Shown here: positions 54,321 through 63,688 of the stretch, one piece after another
Layout: the number at the start of each line of letters is the position of its first letter
Numbering within the stretch: the stretch's first letter is position 1
Assembly: GCF_017355165.1 (NCBI RefSeq)
Contig: NZ_JADILK010000001.1
Location: forward strand, 310,001 to 374,000
Reading direction: 5' to 3'
DNA length: 64,000 nt
Source of the DNA: Bacillus sp. SD075
GTDB taxonomy: Bacteria; Bacillota; Bacilli; Bacillales; DSM-1321
Made by a program: the position numbers and the translations under genes
Notes under the pieces: generated by a model
Databases searched by the model: none
The model's input: only the letters and a program-made list of their open reading frames with translations
What the model was told of the DNA's origin: nothing

Positions 54321-54375
54321 TTGATTGAACGGGGGGAAGGGACTCCTGAGGGAAAGCGAGTGCCTGGAGAGAAAA
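54321..54375. repeat. Internally deleted copy of the dispersed palindromic repeat
   Basis: This 55-bp segment starts TTGATTGAACGG and ends AAAGCGAGTGCCTGGAG, matching both ends of the 125-bp repeat at 34936-35060 but lacking about 70 bp from the middle. The join lies at GGGAAAGCG. In the full copy GGGAAAAGCG and GCGGAAAGCG flank the missing part, so deletion between short direct repeats explains it. Confidence 0.78.
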
Positions 54376-54406
54376 CCGGCCTCCATAATAACGGTCGGTT
54401 TTTTCC
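54374..54406. terminator. Second, duplicated terminator (bidirectional)
   Basis: AACCGGCC (54374-54381) pairs with GGTCGGTT (54393-54400), followed by TTTTCC. The arms are identical to those of the terminator at 54287-54308. It can serve the minus-strand small gene ending at 54407. Confidence 0.75.
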
Positions 54407-54583
54407 TTATCTTTTCTTTGCGAATAAAAGTATAAATGTAGCGAGTGGACCCAAAAATAAGGATAGCAAGAACCAATTCAACGCCGTTCTATTTTTACCT
54501 TGAGCAAGTCCGGCGTTTATGAGTGCCAATGTCCCCCAACCTACAAAATAAGAATTATCCAACTCCTTCACACCTTTCTTCAT
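54407..54583 (-). CDS. Small membrane protein, 58 aa
   Basis: A minus-strand gene of 58 codons beginning MKKGVKELDNSYFVGWGTLA. It has two hydrophobic stretches: FVGWGTLALINAGLA and LNWFLLSLFLGPLATFILLF. Between them is GKNRTA. The pattern G(K/R)NR followed by a W-and-GPLA-containing helix is common in small bacterial membrane proteins of unknown role. The peptide composition and the facing terminator support it. The ribosome site is not strong for the ATG; a TTG at 54562 after GAAGGAG is an alternative start. Confidence 0.65.
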   Translation of the reverse strand: MKKGVKELDNSYFVGWGTLALINAGLAQGKNRTALNWFLLSLFLGPLATFILLFAKKR

Positions 54584-54897
54584 CTTAAATTAATACTGCC
54601 TTCCCCACATGAATATTCCTGTCATTGCCTGAGATGCGTAACGCATGCAGGAAATAAATGGGCGTGCTTTTTTTTAACTGAAGCAATAAGATATCACTAT
54701 TTTCCTATTAAATAACACCTGTATATTGACAAAACTAGTGCATTTTTGCCATAAATAGAGTATTGATGTATGTAGTTTTGCAAAAAACATGTAATTATTT
54801 GTTGATTTTAGTATAATGTTCGAAGCAAAGATTAATTAGAGAAAGCATCATCTAGAAACCATTCTGTAGTTGGTGTGAGTTTGCAGGGGGAATGAAA
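54584..54897. other. Intergenic region upstream of mltG
   Basis: It contains the terminator-like hairpin described separately and TATAAT at 54812-54817, a probable -10 of mltG with a poor -35. No gene is visible. Confidence 0.45.
54643..54675 (+). terminator. Weak terminator in the yrzB-mltG interval
   Basis: GCATGC (54643-54648) pairs with GCGTGC (54662-54667), followed by eight T. The T-run is strong though the stem is short. Confidence 0.55.
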
Positions 54898-56034
54898 ATG
54901 GATGAAAAAGATAAAAATTTATCTAAAAAGGAACATATCCGAATGAAATTGTTAGAACAGCAAGGAGAAGCCAAGCTGGTTCGTAAAATCATCATGATTA
55001 CGGTAGCTTCGCTCATTTTATTAATTGGGGTAGTTGGTCTTGTGGGCTTTTTATATATCAACTCAGCCATGAAGCCAGTCGATCCAGATGATGACACCAT
55101 CAAGAAAGTGAAAATCCCAATCGGTTCTTCCGTTAACGGGATTTCAACGTTGCTTGAAGAGCAGGGAATAATCAAGGACGCACGTGTATTCAAATATTAT
55201 ATTAAATTCCGCAATGAATCCGGTTTTCAGGCAGGAGAGTATAAATTATCACCATCCATGCCCATTGAAGATATTGTAACAAGCATCAAAACCGGCAAAC
55301 TCATGAAGGAAGCTGCCATGAAGATAACGATTCCTGAAGGAAAGCAGCTTATCCAAATTGCCGATATCATCGCAGTTAAGACGGGTGAAGATCCGAAAAA
55401 GGTCTTTAAGAAATTGAATGATGAGAAATTTGTAAATTCCATGCAAGAGAAATTTCCGCAGCTCTTGACCTCGGAAATTGAAAATGAAAAGGTTTTATAT
55501 CCGCTTGAAGGGTACCTTTTCCCAGCTACGTATGACTTTTATGAGGAAAAGCCGACCCTGGAATCGATCGTCATCGAGATGCTGAAGAAAACGGAAGAGA
55601 CATTGCAGGCTTATGAGAGTCAAATGGACAAGAACGATTATTCCGTACACCAGATGCTGACCTTCGCTTCACTTGTTGAAGAAGAGGCAACGGCACAAGT
55701 CGATCGCGGAAAGATAGCTTCCGTCTTTTACAATCGTATTGAGGAAGATATGCCACTTCAAACCGATCCGACCGTTTTGTATGCGAAGGGTTCACATAAG
55801 AACAGGGTGTTTTATAAAGACCTTGAGGTGAAATCCCCTTATAATACGTATAAGAACAAGGGGCTGCCGCCAGGACCGATTGCCAATGCCGGAACGACAT
55901 CGATCGATGCGGTACTGAAACCTGAGAAAACGGATTATCTGTACTTTTTGGCAACACCTGAAGGGGAAGTCCTTTACTCCAAGACCTTGGATGATCACAA
56001 TGACAAAAAGGCAGAGCATATTTCCAATAAATAA
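54898..56034 (+). CDS. mltG: Endolytic murein transglycosylase MltG (YceG-like)
   Basis: A protein of about 378 residues with a basic cytoplasmic segment, one membrane helix (about 34-56) and an extracellular YceG domain. It cleaves nascent glycan strands near the membrane. The catalytic region is FASLVEEEATAQVDRGKIAS (the Glu near 260), followed by VFYNRIEEDMPLQTDPTVLYA and SPYNTYKNKGLPPGPIANAG. ATG 54898 is eight bases after AGGGGG; ATG 54892 is too close. It corresponds to B. subtilis yrrL. Confidence 0.95.
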   Translation: MDEKDKNLSKKEHIRMKLLEQQGEAKLVRKIIMITVASLILLIGVVGLVGFLYINSAMKPVDPDDDTIKKVKIPIGSSVNGISTLLEEQGIIKDARVFKYYIKFRNESGFQAGEYKLSPSMPIEDIVTSIKTGKLMKEAAMKITIPEGKQLIQIADIIAVKTGEDPKKVFKKLNDEKFVNSMQEKFPQLLTSEIENEKVLYPLEGYLFPATYDFYEEKPTLESIVIEMLKKTEETLQAYESQMDKNDYSVHQMLTFASLVEEEATAQVDRGKIASVFYNRIEEDMPLQTDPTVLYAKGSHKNRVFYKDLEVKSPYNTYKNKGLPPGPIANAGTTSIDAVLKPEKTDYLYFLATPEGEVLYSKTLDDHNDKKAEHISNK

Positions 56035-56139
56035 ATAAAAAAATGCTAGGAGACTGAGGGGGGAGGGATATTACTTTCCCCTTGTTTTTATGATAGAATA
56101 GTACAAGTGAATTTTTGATCCGATTCTTATCGGTGACGT

Positions 56140-56168
56140 AACTCGGCGAATGCCGGGTTTTATTTTGA
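56140..56168 (+). terminator. Terminator-like hairpin between mltG and trmR
   Basis: AACTCGG (56140-56146) pairs with CCGGGTT (56153-56159), with one G-T pair, followed by TTTATTTTG. CCGATTCTTATCGG just upstream is a second small hairpin. Confidence 0.55.
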
Positions 56169-56291
56169 AAGATAAGGAAATGTAGATCGTCAAGCATACT
56201 TGTTTCAGCTCCTTGTGAAGGAATTGTCCAATCAATTTTTTCATGTTACTGACCAAGCGCTTTTGTTTTCCTTATAATTGGAGGAAACGTT

Positions 56292-56957
56292 TTGAACGGA
56301 AAAATAGAACAATATCTTCATTCCTTAATTCCGGAGCGTACGGGTTTACTTAAGGAGTTGGAAGATTTTGCGATGGAAAATAATGTGCCGATCATGGAGC
56401 CCGAAGGCATTGAGGTGCTGCTTCAGATTTTAAGGCTTCATCAGCCAAAGGCGATATTGGAAGTAGGTTCGGCGATTGGCTACTCGGCCATAAGGATGGC
56501 CGAAACCCTTCCGGACGCTCGAATCGTCACACTTGAACGGAATGAAGCCCGTATTGAGCAGGCAAGGGCTAACTTCAAGAAGGCTGGACTGTCGGAAAGG
56601 ATTACCCTCATTGAAGGGGATGCCCTTGAAGCCGGGCCGAAAGTGATGGAACATGGTCCGTTTGATATCATCTTCGTTGATGCAGCTAAAGGGCAGTACA
56701 AGCGATTCTTTGAACTGTTTGAACCATTCCTTGCCGGTGCTGGGGTTATCATTACAGATAATGTTTTATTCAAAGGCCTGGTTGCCGAAAACATTGAAGA
56801 AATGGAAATGACGAGAAGAAAGCGGGCTCTCATCAAAAAAATCAGAGACTTTAACATCTGGTTACATGACCATCCAAATTTCGATACGGTGATTTTGCCG
56901 ATTGGTGATGGTGTGGCCATTAGTAAACATAGAGGTGACAAAAATGAAAAAGCCTGA
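56292..56957 (+). CDS. trmR: tRNA 5-hydroxyuridine methyltransferase TrmR (YrrM)
   Basis: A 221-residue SAM-dependent O-methyltransferase that converts 5-hydroxyuridine at wobble position 34 to 5-methoxyuridine. It has the SAM motif ILEVGSAIGYSAIRMAETL (about 55-73), TLERNEARIEQARANF, IFVDAAKGQYKRFFELF (metal-binding Asp) and IITDNVLFKGLV. TTG is the start, after GGAGG. It overlaps trhP1 by 14 bases, and the three genes trmR-trhP1-trhP2 form the complete pathway. Confidence 0.92.
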   Translation: MNGKIEQYLHSLIPERTGLLKELEDFAMENNVPIMEPEGIEVLLQILRLHQPKAILEVGSAIGYSAIRMAETLPDARIVTLERNEARIEQARANFKKAGLSERITLIEGDALEAGPKVMEHGPFDIIFVDAAKGQYKRFFELFEPFLAGAGVIITDNVLFKGLVAENIEEMEMTRRKRALIKKIRDFNIWLHDHPNFDTVILPIGDGVAISKHRGDKNEKA

Positions 56958-57873
56958 ATTACTCGTGACTCCGACAAGTGTCGATCATATTAGAGAACTC
57001 ATCGATGCTGGCGCTGACGCCTTTATCATTGGCGAACAACGTTATGCGCTTAGGCTGGCAGGGGAGTTCAAACGTGAAGAGGTAGAGAAGGCGATTGAGC
57101 TTGCACATGCCGCGGGAAAGAAGGTATACGTATCCATGAACGCCATTTTTCATAATGAAAAAGTGGATGAGCTTGAAGGGTATGTCACTTTCCTTAAGCA
57201 GGCTGGTGCCGACCGGATCATATTCGGTGATCCCGCAGTCTTAATGGCTGTCCGTGCCGTGGCGCCTGATATGCCCCTGCACTGGAATACAGAGATGACG
57301 GTAACGAACTGGTACACATGTAATTATTGGGGGAAACGCGGTGCTGTCCGTGCTGTGGCTGCCCGTGAGATAAGTCTGGATGAGATTGTGGAAATGAAGG
57401 AAAATGCCGAAGTGGAGATTGAAGTGCAAGTGCACGGCATGACATGCATGTTCCAATCGAAGCGTACTCTCCTAGGTAATTACTTTGAATACCAAGGCAA
57501 GGCATTGGAAGTGGAAAATCGGAAGGAACATAGAAATATGTTCTTGCATGATAAGGAACGTGAAAATAAATACCCGATTTATGAAGATGAAAATGGTACA
57601 CACATCATGAGTCCGAATGATATGTGCATGATCGATGAACTTCAGGAATTGATTGAAGCGGACATTGATTCGCTGAAAATCGAAGGGGTATTGCAAACAC
57701 CGGAATATATCGTGGACATGACAAAGTTATATCGGGAAGCGATTGACGTATGTGCTGAAGACCCTGACCGGTATGATGACATGAAATCGGACTTTTTTGA
57801 AAAAGTCAAAGCGGCTCAGCCGGATAGCCGTGAGTTGGATACCGGGTTCTTCTTTAAAGAATCGGTTTATTAA
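56944..57873 (+). CDS. trhP1: tRNA U34 hydroxylation protein TrhP1 (YrrN, peptidase U32 family)
   Basis: A 309-residue U32-family protein. It begins MKKPELLVTPTSVDHIRELI and has the TIM-barrel blocks GADAFIIGEQRYALRLAGEF, KVYVSMNAIFHNEKVDEL and DSLKIEGVLQTPEYI. In B. subtilis YrrN and YrrO form ho5U34 in tRNA together, using prephenate. The family name 'peptidase' is historical. The ATG at 56944 with AGAGGTG is chosen although an earlier frame is open; it gives the family N-terminus and overlaps trmR. Confidence 0.9.
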   Translation: MKKPELLVTPTSVDHIRELIDAGADAFIIGEQRYALRLAGEFKREEVEKAIELAHAAGKKVYVSMNAIFHNEKVDELEGYVTFLKQAGADRIIFGDPAVLMAVRAVAPDMPLHWNTEMTVTNWYTCNYWGKRGAVRAVAAREISLDEIVEMKENAEVEIEVQVHGMTCMFQSKRTLLGNYFEYQGKALEVENRKEHRNMFLHDKERENKYPIYEDENGTHIMSPNDMCMIDELQELIEADIDSLKIEGVLQTPEYIVDMTKLYREAIDVCAEDPDRYDDMKSDFFEKVKAAQPDSRELDTGFFFKESVY

Positions 57874-57905
57874 AGAAAAGGGTAAGAGAAAGAGGAGGAA
57901 TAGCC

Positions 57906-59177
57906 TTGAATGCTATTGCTGATAAAATTTCCAAGATCGTTGATGGAAAGAGAGTCATTGTAAAAAAACCGGAATTGCTGGCTCCGGCCGGCAACCTGGA
58001 AAAATTAAAAATTGCCGTCCATTACGGCGCGGATGCCGTGTTCATTGGCGGTCAGGAATATGGCCTCCGTTCCAATGCAGGCAACTTCACGTTTGAGGAA
58101 ATGAAGGAAGGCGTCGAATTCGCTAAAAAGTATGGTGCCAAAGTATATGTAACCACAAATATCTTCGCCCATAATGAAAATATCGATGGACTGGACGAAT
58201 ACCTGGAAGGTCTTCAGGAGGCTGGGGTTCATGGTATCATCGTCGCCGATCCATTAATCATCGAAACCTGTAAAAGGGTCGCTCCGAACGTCGAGATCCA
58301 TTTAAGCACACAGCAATCGCTATCGAACTGGAAGGCTGTTCAGTATTGGAAAGAGGAAGGCTTGGAGCGGGTTGTTTTGGCCCGTGAGACAAGTGCTGAT
58401 GAAATCCGTGAAATGAAAGAGAAGGTCGATATCGAAATCGAGGCTTTCGTTCACGGGGCCATGTGCATTGCCTATTCTGGACGCTGCACCCTTTCGAACC
58501 ATATGACGGCGCGTGATTCGAACCGCGGAGGCTGCTGTCAGTCTTGCCGCTGGGATTATGATTTATATGAATTGGATCAAGACGGGGAAAAGGCTTTATT
58601 CGATAAAGAAGATGCTCCATTCGCAATGAGTCCAAAAGACTTGAAGCTGATTGAATCCTTGCCAGGCATGATTGAAATTGGCATAGACAGCTTGAAAGTC
58701 GAAGGAAGAATGAAGTCCATCCATTATATCGCTACAGTTGTCAGCGTCTATCGGAAAGTGATTGATGCGTATTGTGCCGATCCGGACAATTTCAAGATTA
58801 AACAGGAATGGCTGGAAGAGCTTGATAAGTGTGCGAACCGTGAGACGGCATCATCGTTCATGGAAGGGGAAATTCCTGGGTATAAACAGCAAATGTTCGG
58901 GAATCATACCGTAAAGACTCGCTTCGACTTCGCAGGATTGGTGCTTGCTTACGACGAGGAAACTAAAATCGTCACCATGCAGCAACGTAACTTCTTCAAG
59001 CCTGGGGATGAAGTGGAGTTTTTTGGACCGGAAATCGAAAACTTCACTCAAAAAATCGGTACGATCTGGGATGAGTCAGGTAAGGAGCTGGAGGCAGCCC
59101 GCCATCCGCTTCAAATTGTCCGCATTCAAGTAGATAATAGAGTTTATGTGAACAATATGATGCGGAAGGGGAATTGA
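57906..59177 (+). CDS. trhP2: tRNA U34 hydroxylation protein TrhP2 (YrrO, peptidase U32 family)
   Basis: A 423-residue U32-family protein. It has [20 protein letters not shown] (about 21-40), [20 protein letters not shown] and the cysteine region [14 protein letters not shown]...[11 protein letters not shown] (about 188-219), whose cysteines bind an Fe-S cluster in this family. [19 protein letters not shown] and a C-terminal beta-barrel domain follow. TTG is the start, after GAGGAGGAA. It acts with TrhP1 before TrmR. Confidence 0.92.
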   Translation: MNAIADKISKIVDGKRVIVKKPELLAPAGNLEKLKIAVHYGADAVFIGGQEYGLRSNAGNFTFEEMKEGVEFAKKYGAKVYVTTNIFAHNENIDGLDEYLEGLQEAGVHGIIVADPLIIETCKRVAPNVEIHLSTQQSLSNWKAVQYWKEEGLERVVLARETSADEIREMKEKVDIEIEAFVHGAMCIAYSGRCTLSNHMTARDSNRGGCCQSCRWDYDLYELDQDGEKALFDKEDAPFAMSPKDLKLIESLPGMIEIGIDSLKVEGRMKSIHYIATVVSVYRKVIDAYCADPDNFKIKQEWLEELDKCANRETASSFMEGEIPGYKQQMFGNHTVKTRFDFAGLVLAYDEETKIVTMQQRNFFKPGDEVEFFGPEIENFTQKIGTIWDESGKELEAARHPLQIVRIQVDNRVYVNNMMRKGN

Positions 59178-59178
59178 C

Positions 59179-59817
59179 ATGACAAGAAAGAAACCAGTGG
59201 TCATCGGAGTTACAGGAGGGTCGGGATCAGGTAAAACAAGTGTTACCCGTTCCATTTTTGAATTCTTTCAAGGACATTCCATCTTGATGATCGAACAAGA
59301 TTATTACTATAAAGATCAAAGTCATCTGCCTTTTGAAGAGCGCTTGAAAACGAACTATGATCATCCGCTTGCATTCGATAATGATTTGCTAATTGATCAC
59401 CTTAACGCATTGCTGCGCTATGAAACGATAGAAAAACCCGTATATGATTATTCGATCCATACGCGTTCCGAAGAAGTCATCACAGTTGAGCCCCAGGATG
59501 TGATCATCCTTGAAGGGATTCTTGTGCTGGAGGATGAGCGCCTCCGGGACCTGATGGATATGAAGCTATATGTTGATACGGACGCAGACTTGCGAATCCT
59601 TCGTCGGATGACCCGTGATATTAAAGAACGAGGCCGTTCCATAGATTCCGTCATCGAACAATACATCAGTGTAGTCCGTCCGATGCATAATCAATTCATT
59701 GAACCGACGAAGCGGTATGCGGACATCATCATTCCAGAAGGCGGTCAGAACCATGTGGCGATTGACCTTATGGTGACGAAAATTCAAACAATCCTTGAAC
59801 AAAAGTCTTTTTTGTAA
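59179..59817 (+). CDS. udk: Uridine/cytidine kinase
   Basis: A 212-residue P-loop kinase that phosphorylates uridine and cytidine in pyrimidine salvage. Walker [18 protein letters not shown] is at residues 10-26; [20 protein letters not shown] and [13 protein letters not shown] bind substrate; [20 protein letters not shown] and the lid [20 protein letters not shown] are standard. It starts one base after the trhP2 stop, so the genes are co-translated. Confidence 0.96.
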   Translation: MTRKKPVVIGVTGGSGSGKTSVTRSIFEFFQGHSILMIEQDYYYKDQSHLPFEERLKTNYDHPLAFDNDLLIDHLNALLRYETIEKPVYDYSIHTRSEEVITVEPQDVIILEGILVLEDERLRDLMDMKLYVDTDADLRILRRMTRDIKERGRSIDSVIEQYISVVRPMHNQFIEPTKRYADIIIPEGGQNHVAIDLMVTKIQTILEQKSFL

Positions 59818-60122
59818 TAACATAGCATAAATAATGATAGGTGCCATTTTCCGCCGTTTATTTAAATAATCCCATTTATTTGTTGGGAAAGACTGGACAA
59901 ATGTTGGAAAACGCAATACTCTATTCTTGATACAGAACGAACCGGCTGCACATCGCAGTCGGTTTATATACTAAGGAACGAATTGTTTCTTAGTATCGTA
60001 GCGTGTACTTTTTAAGTCGCGCAATTATATATTTTGACCCGATTTCAGGGTTAAGCACTATATAGTACATAAACTTGTCACAGCGAATGCTTGCTGTAAA
60101 GAATTTGAAGGAGTGAAGGGTT
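59818..60122. other. Leader region of greA with several hairpins
   Basis: No gene is visible. ACCGGCTGC (59941-59949) pairs with GCAGTCGGT (59955-59963), and CTAAGGAAC pairs with GTTTCTTAG near 59972-59994. The first may end the udk transcript, though its T-tail is poor. The following structure could be a leader RNA for greA. Confidence 0.45.
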
Positions 60123-60599
60123 TTGGCAATTGAAAAAGAATATCCAATGACTAAAGAAGGTAAGTTGAAGCTTGAACAGGAACTGGAACAGTTAAAAACG
60201 GTTAAACGTAAAGAAGTGGTGGAAAGAATCAAAATCGCCCGCAGTTTTGGGGACCTTTCCGAGAATTCAGAGTACGATTCCGCGAAAGAAGAGCAGGCTT
60301 TCGTTGAAGGACGCATTACAACAATCGAAAACATGATCCGTAATGCAAAAATCATTGAAGGCAATGATACGAATACAGATACAGTTTCGCTTGGAAAATC
60401 GGTAACATTCGTGGAACTTCCAAATGGTGACGAAGAAACGTATTCCATCGTAGGAAGCGTTGAAGCGGATCCATTCGAAGGGAAAATCTCCAATGATTCA
60501 CCAATCGCGAAAAGCCTGATCGGGAAAAGGGTCGGGGACAAGGTATCGATCATGACACCTGGCGGCGAAATGAGCGTCAAGATTGTTTCCATCAGCTAA
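60123..60599 (+). CDS. greA: Transcription elongation factor GreA
   Basis: A 158-residue factor that rescues backtracked RNA polymerase by stimulating transcript cleavage. It starts [20 protein letters not shown]; the N-terminal coiled coil carries the acidic tip [20 protein letters not shown] (about 41-60) with the catalytic Asp and Glu. The C-terminal FKBP-like domain has [20 protein letters not shown] and [13 protein letters not shown] is the start, with AAGGAG upstream. Confidence 0.97.
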   Translation: MAIEKEYPMTKEGKLKLEQELEQLKTVKRKEVVERIKIARSFGDLSENSEYDSAKEEQAFVEGRITTIENMIRNAKIIEGNDTNTDTVSLGKSVTFVELPNGDEETYSIVGSVEADPFEGKISNDSPIAKSLIGKRVGDKVSIMTPGGEMSVKIVSIS

Positions 60600-60607
60600 T
60601 TAAATGC

Positions 60608-60641
60608 AAAAGAGGATGTCCAGGGGGACATCCTCTTTTTT
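60608..60641 (+). terminator. Terminator of greA
   Basis: AAAAGAGGATGTCC (60608-60621) pairs perfectly with GGACATCCTCTTTT (60626-60639) around AGGG. The T-run continues. Confidence 0.95.
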
Positions 60642-60722
60642 ATCCGAAAAAGGCCGCGTTAAATTTGTTCATAATTGTTTAAAAATTCGCACCTCGTCAA
60701 CAATGGTTACGAGGTGTATTTT

Positions 60723-62474
60723 ATGAAAAAGAAACGAATGAGGTTGCTGGCTCTTTTTTTGACCACTTTTATGCTGATGCTCATAGGTAGGCTTGCCTAC
60801 ATTCAACTTGTATCGACAGAATCTTTTTCAAAGCATGATGTGAACCTGTTAGAAGCAAGCGTGAATCAGCGTTCACAGATATTAAAGATCGATGATGGAC
60901 GCGGAAAGTTTTATGACAGAAATGGGGAACCGCTTGCACATGAAGAAATCCCAACGCTCGTCCTATTTCCATTTTTAAAAAAAATGACATGGCCGATAGA
61001 TGAAGTGGCCTCGATAATAGGTAAATCGGAAGCGGAGTTAAAACGGGCGATAGAACAAGCGGACGAACCATTCGTCTTTGGCGGGGATGATCCGATCGAG
61101 TTGACGTCCAGCCAATCGAAGGCCATTAATGAATTGAAGATTCCCGGGGTCTTTGCCGTGAACGAGAAATTATATCATGCTCAAACCCCTGCAGCACAAT
61201 TGATCGGAACGACGAATATATCTGATGCGGAAAAGAAAAAACGTTATCCGGACATGAATTTATCCCCTGAAACGAAAATAGGCAATACGGGGCTGCAAAG
61301 GACCTTCGATGAGTTCTTGCTTTCCGCGGGTGAATCAAAGCTCGTTTTTCACGTGGACGCCAGCGGTGGCCCAATGTTCGGTGTCGATGTTAAATATGTG
61401 GAACCTGCGAACCCGCTTTACCCGGTGAAGGTCGTGACGACGATCGATAAAGAAATTCAGGAGAAAGCGGAGAAGCTCGTCGATGAACGCGGGATAAAAA
61501 AAGGCGGACTCGTACTGATCGATATTGAAAAAAGTGAAATTGTCGCCATGGTATCACGTCCGGCGCTTAATATAAAAGATCCGAATGGCGAAGGGGCCGT
61601 CAATATGATGTTGACTCAAAAAACGCCGGGTTCCGTCTTTAAAACGGTTACGGCAGCAGCCGCCATCGATTATGAAGCGGCTAGCCCCACCCGGACATTT
61701 AATTGTAATTTGACGATAGACGGCAAAACGGATAAACAGAGGGAACTGGGCATGCTTAATTTTGAAAAGAGCTTTGCCCAAAGCTGCAACAGGACGTTTG
61801 CCGAGCTGTCACAGGAAATAGCTGAAAAGGACCCGGATTTTTTGGATAAATACGCAAAAATGTTAGGGCTGGTTGGTGAAACTGGCTGGCAAGGGGATGT
61901 CTATCACACCGAAGTTACTCAATTGCATCATGAACAAGACGGGAAGGTCTGGCATGATGATGATTTAAAAAAAGATCCGAAAATGATTGCCAAAACAGCA
62001 ATTGGCCAGCAGGATGTCCAAACGACACCATTAGCGATAGCGAATATGATGGCAACGATTGCCCGCGGCGGCAAGAAGGAACAGGTCAAAGCCGTTTCCA
62101 GGGTCGAATTTAACAATAGTACCACCGTAGTCGACTTTCCCAATCAAAGCATGGACGGGGAGACATTGTCTCCTTATACAACGATGAAGATGCAGCATCT
62201 TCTTAGGAAGGTCGTGACGGAAGAGAAAGGGACGGGCGCTTTCTTGAGAGATTTGCCTGTTGATGTCGCTGGAAAATCCGGAACGGCTCAGACCAATATC
62301 GAAAAAGGGCAGCTCAATAAATGGTTTGCGGGCTACTTTCCATATAAAAATCCCAAATATGCTCTTGTTACCGTAAGTTTTGAAACGAAGGAAAACAGTT
62401 CCAGCATGACACCTCTTTTTTCAGATATTGTAAAAGTCCTGTACTCCAAGGACCAGGACAATGACGAGAATTGA
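60723..62474 (+). CDS. pbpI: Class B penicillin-binding protein (PbpI/PBP4b)
   Basis: A protein of about 583 residues with a short cytoplasmic tail, one membrane anchor (about 7-27), a PBP-dimer domain (ILKIDDGRGKFYDRNGEPLA, about 45-64) and a transpeptidase domain. Catalytic motifs are SVFK (about 304-307, in KTPGSVFKTVTAAAAIDY), SCN (about 354, in FAQSCNRTFAELS) and KSGTA (about 517). B. subtilis PbpI (yrrR) is a sporulation-associated PBP at the same locus. ATG 60723 has GAGGTG upstream; an earlier in-frame start would add a hydrophilic extension without a site. Confidence 0.93.
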   Translation: MKKKRMRLLALFLTTFMLMLIGRLAYIQLVSTESFSKHDVNLLEASVNQRSQILKIDDGRGKFYDRNGEPLAHEEIPTLVLFPFLKKMTWPIDEVASIIGKSEAELKRAIEQADEPFVFGGDDPIELTSSQSKAINELKIPGVFAVNEKLYHAQTPAAQLIGTTNISDAEKKKRYPDMNLSPETKIGNTGLQRTFDEFLLSAGESKLVFHVDASGGPMFGVDVKYVEPANPLYPVKVVTTIDKEIQEKAEKLVDERGIKKGGLVLIDIEKSEIVAMVSRPALNIKDPNGEGAVNMMLTQKTPGSVFKTVTAAAAIDYEAASPTRTFNCNLTIDGKTDKQRELGMLNFEKSFAQSCNRTFAELSQEIAEKDPDFLDKYAKMLGLVGETGWQGDVYHTEVTQLHHEQDGKVWHDDDLKKDPKMIAKTAIGQQDVQTTPLAIANMMATIARGGKKEQVKAVSRVEFNNSTTVVDFPNQSMDGETLSPYTTMKMQHLLRKVVTEEKGTGAFLRDLPVDVAGKSGTAQTNIEKGQLNKWFAGYFPYKNPKYALVTVSFETKENSSSMTPLFSDIVKVLYSKDQDNDEN

Positions 62475-62561
62475 CGAAAAGTGTAGGAAACCCTTCCCTT
62501 CTATCTCTGGCTAAATCATGTTAAAATGAGGCAGTAAGAAATGGTAAGGGAGGAATGGACC

Positions 62562-63269
62562 TTGGGCTCACGTTTTAATCAGAGAGATCAAAAAAGGAAA
62601 GTAAATAAAATATATAATATTGCAATCACCATCGTTTCCATATTAATCGTCATTGTCGCGGTCACGATTTTCTTAAGTGATGATGGCACCGAATCAAAAA
62701 AAGCCACGACTGAACCAAAGCAAATCGCCGAGACAAATAAGGGGAAAGAAGTGGACAAACCTGCTGGCAAAGAGGAAGAAACGGATTCAGAGAAGGAAGA
62801 CGCAGTAGGGGATAGTGAAGCAACGGAAGAAGATGCTGAGAAAGAAGATAGTAAAGCAGCAGAGGAAGATGGAGAAGAGCAGGCTGAAGATGATGCAGAT
62901 TCAGAAAAAGCAGGAGATGCCGAACTTGTGGAAGTGGAAGGCAGCGGCGATGGCAATGTTGCGGCTACCTATACAAGTGAGGGCTGGAAACCAGTTGGAA
63001 CTGAGCAATCCGGAGAGCACACTACAAGCTTTGAAAAGGGCTCGGTCGATTGGAATGAAATGAGTAAAGCCATAGCGAGTGGGGCTGGAATCGATGAAGG
63101 CAGCATGAAGCTATGGTGGCTGCAAAACGGCGGTTCGCCCACCACGGCAATCGGTACCGTTTCTGAAGGGGATAATCCGAAAACCTTCCGCGTTTATATT
63201 GAATGGGTGGATGGATCAGGTTGGAAACCTGCAAAAGTCGAAGAGCTGAAGACAAACGATAAAAGGTAA
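62562..63269 (+). CDS. yrrS: YrrS family protein (DUF1510)
   Basis: A protein of about 235 residues. A basic N-terminus (SRFNQRDQKRKVNK) is followed by a membrane helix (about 21-40), a long Glu/Asp/Ala/Lys-rich linker (about 50-130) and the C-terminal DUF1510 domain (WKPVGTEQSGEHTTSFEKGS, MKLWWLQNGGSPTTAIGTVS). B. subtilis yrrS also follows pbpI. Function unknown; the domain is outside the cell. TTG 62562 follows GGGAGG by eight bases; ATG 62541 overlaps that site. Confidence 0.9.
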   Translation: MGSRFNQRDQKRKVNKIYNIAITIVSILIVIVAVTIFLSDDGTESKKATTEPKQIAETNKGKEVDKPAGKEEETDSEKEDAVGDSEATEEDAEKEDSKAAEEDGEEQAEDDADSEKAGDAELVEVEGSGDGNVAATYTSEGWKPVGTEQSGEHTTSFEKGSVDWNEMSKAIASGAGIDEGSMKLWWLQNGGSPTTAIGTVSEGDNPKTFRVYIEWVDGSGWKPAKVEELKTNDKR

Positions 63270-63276
63270 TGACGAA

Positions 63277-63314
63277 AAACCCCCGAAAGCAATTCCGCTT
63301 TTCGGGGGTTTTTT
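63277..63314. terminator. Bidirectional terminator between yrrS and yrzA
   Basis: AAACCCCCGAAAGC (63277-63290) pairs with GCTTTTCGGGGGTTT with one bulged base. T-rich tails are present in both directions, and it lies between converging genes. Confidence 0.93.
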
Positions 63315-63322
63315 CATGTTGA

Positions 63323-63535
63323 TCACTTTTTTGCTTTAAAGTGGACGACTGCACTATAAAAACGTCTGCCTTCTTCACTTACATACATTTGGTGTGACAC
63401 GGATTCCACCTGAAGCATGATCGCTTTATTGATTTCAATTTGTGATTGAATTTTTTCTTCAAGGTTCTTAATGTTTTCTGCCTCGAAAAATTCTATTTTA
63501 TCTTCGAATAAGTTTAAGTCGAGTTGAAAACTCAT
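63323..63535 (-). CDS. yrzA: YrzA-family protein (DUF2536)
   Basis: A 70-residue protein beginning MSFQLDLNLFEDKIEFFEAE, then a helix NIKNLEEKIQSQIEINKAIM and a beta-rich end MYVSEEGRRFYSAVVHFKAK. B. subtilis YrzA has the same opening and lies at this place. The ATG at 63535 has GGGGGG eight to nine bases upstream; a start at 63553 would lie before that site. Function unknown. Confidence 0.88.
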   Translation of the reverse strand: MSFQLDLNLFEDKIEFFEAENIKNLEEKIQSQIEINKAIMLQVESVSHQMYVSEEGRRFYSAVVHFKAKK

Positions 63536-63688
63536 GACTATTCCCCCCAACATTCAGATACTGTTAGTTTAACACCATTTTGGCTGAATCTGAACCTAAT
63601 GAATTTGCCTAAAAACAAGAACGGTTTCAGTGTTTATTTCATATTATGCTTATAGGTTTTATTATCTTATCATAAAAGGTGATTAAAA

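Noticed and set aside
54237-54476. 79-codon minus-strand frame through the yrzB terminators
   Set aside because: It runs through two terminator hairpins and a repeat; the 58-codon frame at 54407-54583 explains the real coding signal better.
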